From Geodermatophilus amargosae (GTDB lineage Bacteria; Actinomycetota; Actinomycetes; Mycobacteriales; Geodermatophilaceae), in assembly GCF_900116515.1 (NCBI RefSeq), contig NZ_FPBA01000019.1:1-64000 (forward strand): a stretch of 64,000 nucleotides of DNA, given 5' to 3'. The position numbers and the translations under genes were made by a program. Positions within the stretch are counted from its first letter, which is position 1. Each line of letters begins with the position of its first letter. The notes below the pieces were generated by a model. The model saw only the letters and a program-made list of their open reading frames with translations, did not search any database and was not told the DNA's origin. Positions 61,974 to 64,000 of this stretch are shown here, one piece after another.

Positions 61974-61975
<2 letters not shown>
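61917..61975. repeat. Second AAGGACCCCCTC...GAGGGGGCCGTC element
   Basis: Same outer ends as the element at 52328-52387, with a different centre holding a CATGCTCGGGCCGAG sub-hairpin. It runs into the ettA stop codon (61974-61976), so it probably terminates ettA. Confidence 0.65.
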
Positions 61976-63644
<1,669 letters not shown>

Positions 63645-63689
63645 TGGGCCTTCGAGCCTTCCGTCGGTGCGGTGTCGATGCGCAGGGAG

Positions 63690-63719
63690 GGGCGGGCCGG
63701 CGCGTGCGCCGGCCCGCCC
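63690..63719 (-). terminator. 14-bp perfect hairpin after the last gene
   Basis: GGGCGGGCCGGCGC at 63690-63703 and its complement at 63706-63719, downstream (minus strand) of the partial gene ending at 63760. Confidence 0.75.
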
Positions 63720-63759
63720 CCGTGCGTTCTCGGCCCCGATCCTCCCAGTTGGCGGACGG

Positions 63760-64000
63760 CTACTGCAGAGCCGGTTCCGGCAGGACGTGCAGCGCCGTGT
63801 CCAGCGTGTCGTCGAACGCGCTGTCGAGCGCGCCGTCGGCCGCGGACGAGTCGGGGTCCAGCTCGTACAACGGCACACCCGCCCCGGTGTAGTCCCGCTC
63901 CCCGGCATCGGCCGGATCGGCCGGCGGCTCGTCCCCCTGCGGGGTGGCGGTCGCGGCCCGCTGCGTCTTGCGGAAGTCCGCGGTGCCGCGGCTGAGGTCG
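63760..64000 (-). CDS. C-terminal part of an acidic protein (5' end outside window)
   Basis: 79 residues end at the TAG on 63760-63762. The visible tail is acidic and Ala/Asp/Pro-rich: 'DEPPADPADAGERDYTGAG', 'ELDPDSSAADGALDSAFDD' and the ending LPEPALQ. In M. tuberculosis the gene before ettA encodes an Ssb-like protein, whose disordered acidic tail would fit this picture, but the usual DDDxPF end is absent. Identity not established. Confidence 0.6.
   Translation of the reverse strand, partial: DLSRGTADFRKTQRAATATPQGDEPPADPADAGERDYTGAGVPLYELDPDSSAADGALDSAFDDTLDTALHVLPEPALQ

Overview
High-GC actinobacterial chromosome segment. Several signs suggest Geodermatophilaceae or a close relative: frequent GTG starts, four-base ATGA/GTGA gene overlaps, a mycothiol-era gene set, a roadblock/LC7 protein, and a gene order resembling Mycobacterium tuberculosis Rv2465c-Rv2477c. 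The family assignment is inference; no rRNA or complete tRNA is present.

Positions 1-24 kb are accessory and mosaic. The left end holds a Thr-rich protein C-terminus, a DUF2332 protein and a decayed CpaF fragment. Then come an excisionase/tyrosine integrase pair, a cytoplasmic-looking subtilase and a small protein resembling that subtilase's own propeptide. Four copies of the 3' half of tRNA-Gly(UCC), at about 4.5, 7.3, 22.6 and 23.8 kb, all on the + strand, look like att sites of serially integrated elements. The 7.3 and 23.8 kb copies share about 80 bp of left flank and enclose a 16 kb catabolic block. A long minus-strand cluster there encodes a cyclase-family protein, acyl-CoA ligase, alcohol dehydrogenase, EthD protein, PHA synthase, phosphotransferase, acyl-CoA dehydrogenase, SDR, crotonase, SnoaL-like protein and a PRISE-type reductase. 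A divergent acetoacetyl-CoA ligase faces it. The phosphotransferase/acyl-CoA dehydrogenase/SDR/ligase set resembles the 4-hydroxyacyl-CoA (levulinate, ACAD10/11) route; the adjacent PHA synthase suggests a link to polymer storage. A truncated, frameshifted histidine phosphatase and a MazEF-type toxin-antitoxin pair sit at the right edge.

From 24 to 36 kb the content is stable chromosome: ferritin, alcohol dehydrogenase, D-aminopeptidase, glycolate-oxidase-like FAD enzyme, a DUF4396 membrane protein with a metal-regulator-like operator, an ECF sigma factor with a SnoaL tail, a lipoprotein, a NarL-type two-component pair, a MarR-like regulator and an Eis-like acetyltransferase.

From 36 to 64 kb is conserved core: rpiB, a mycothiol-reductase-like DsbA protein, pepN, DUF5130, amidase, kynureninase, HNH nuclease, prolyl oligopeptidase, MscS channel, MFS exporter, truncated globin, alpha-glucosidase, an orphan tandem ABC ATPase, the roadblock protein, the bioYMN biotin transporter, MOSC, a methyltransferase, thioesterase, phosphatase and ettA. 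Strong hairpins separate most convergent pairs, and a recurring AAGGACCCCCTC...GAGGGGGCCGT element appears at least twice.
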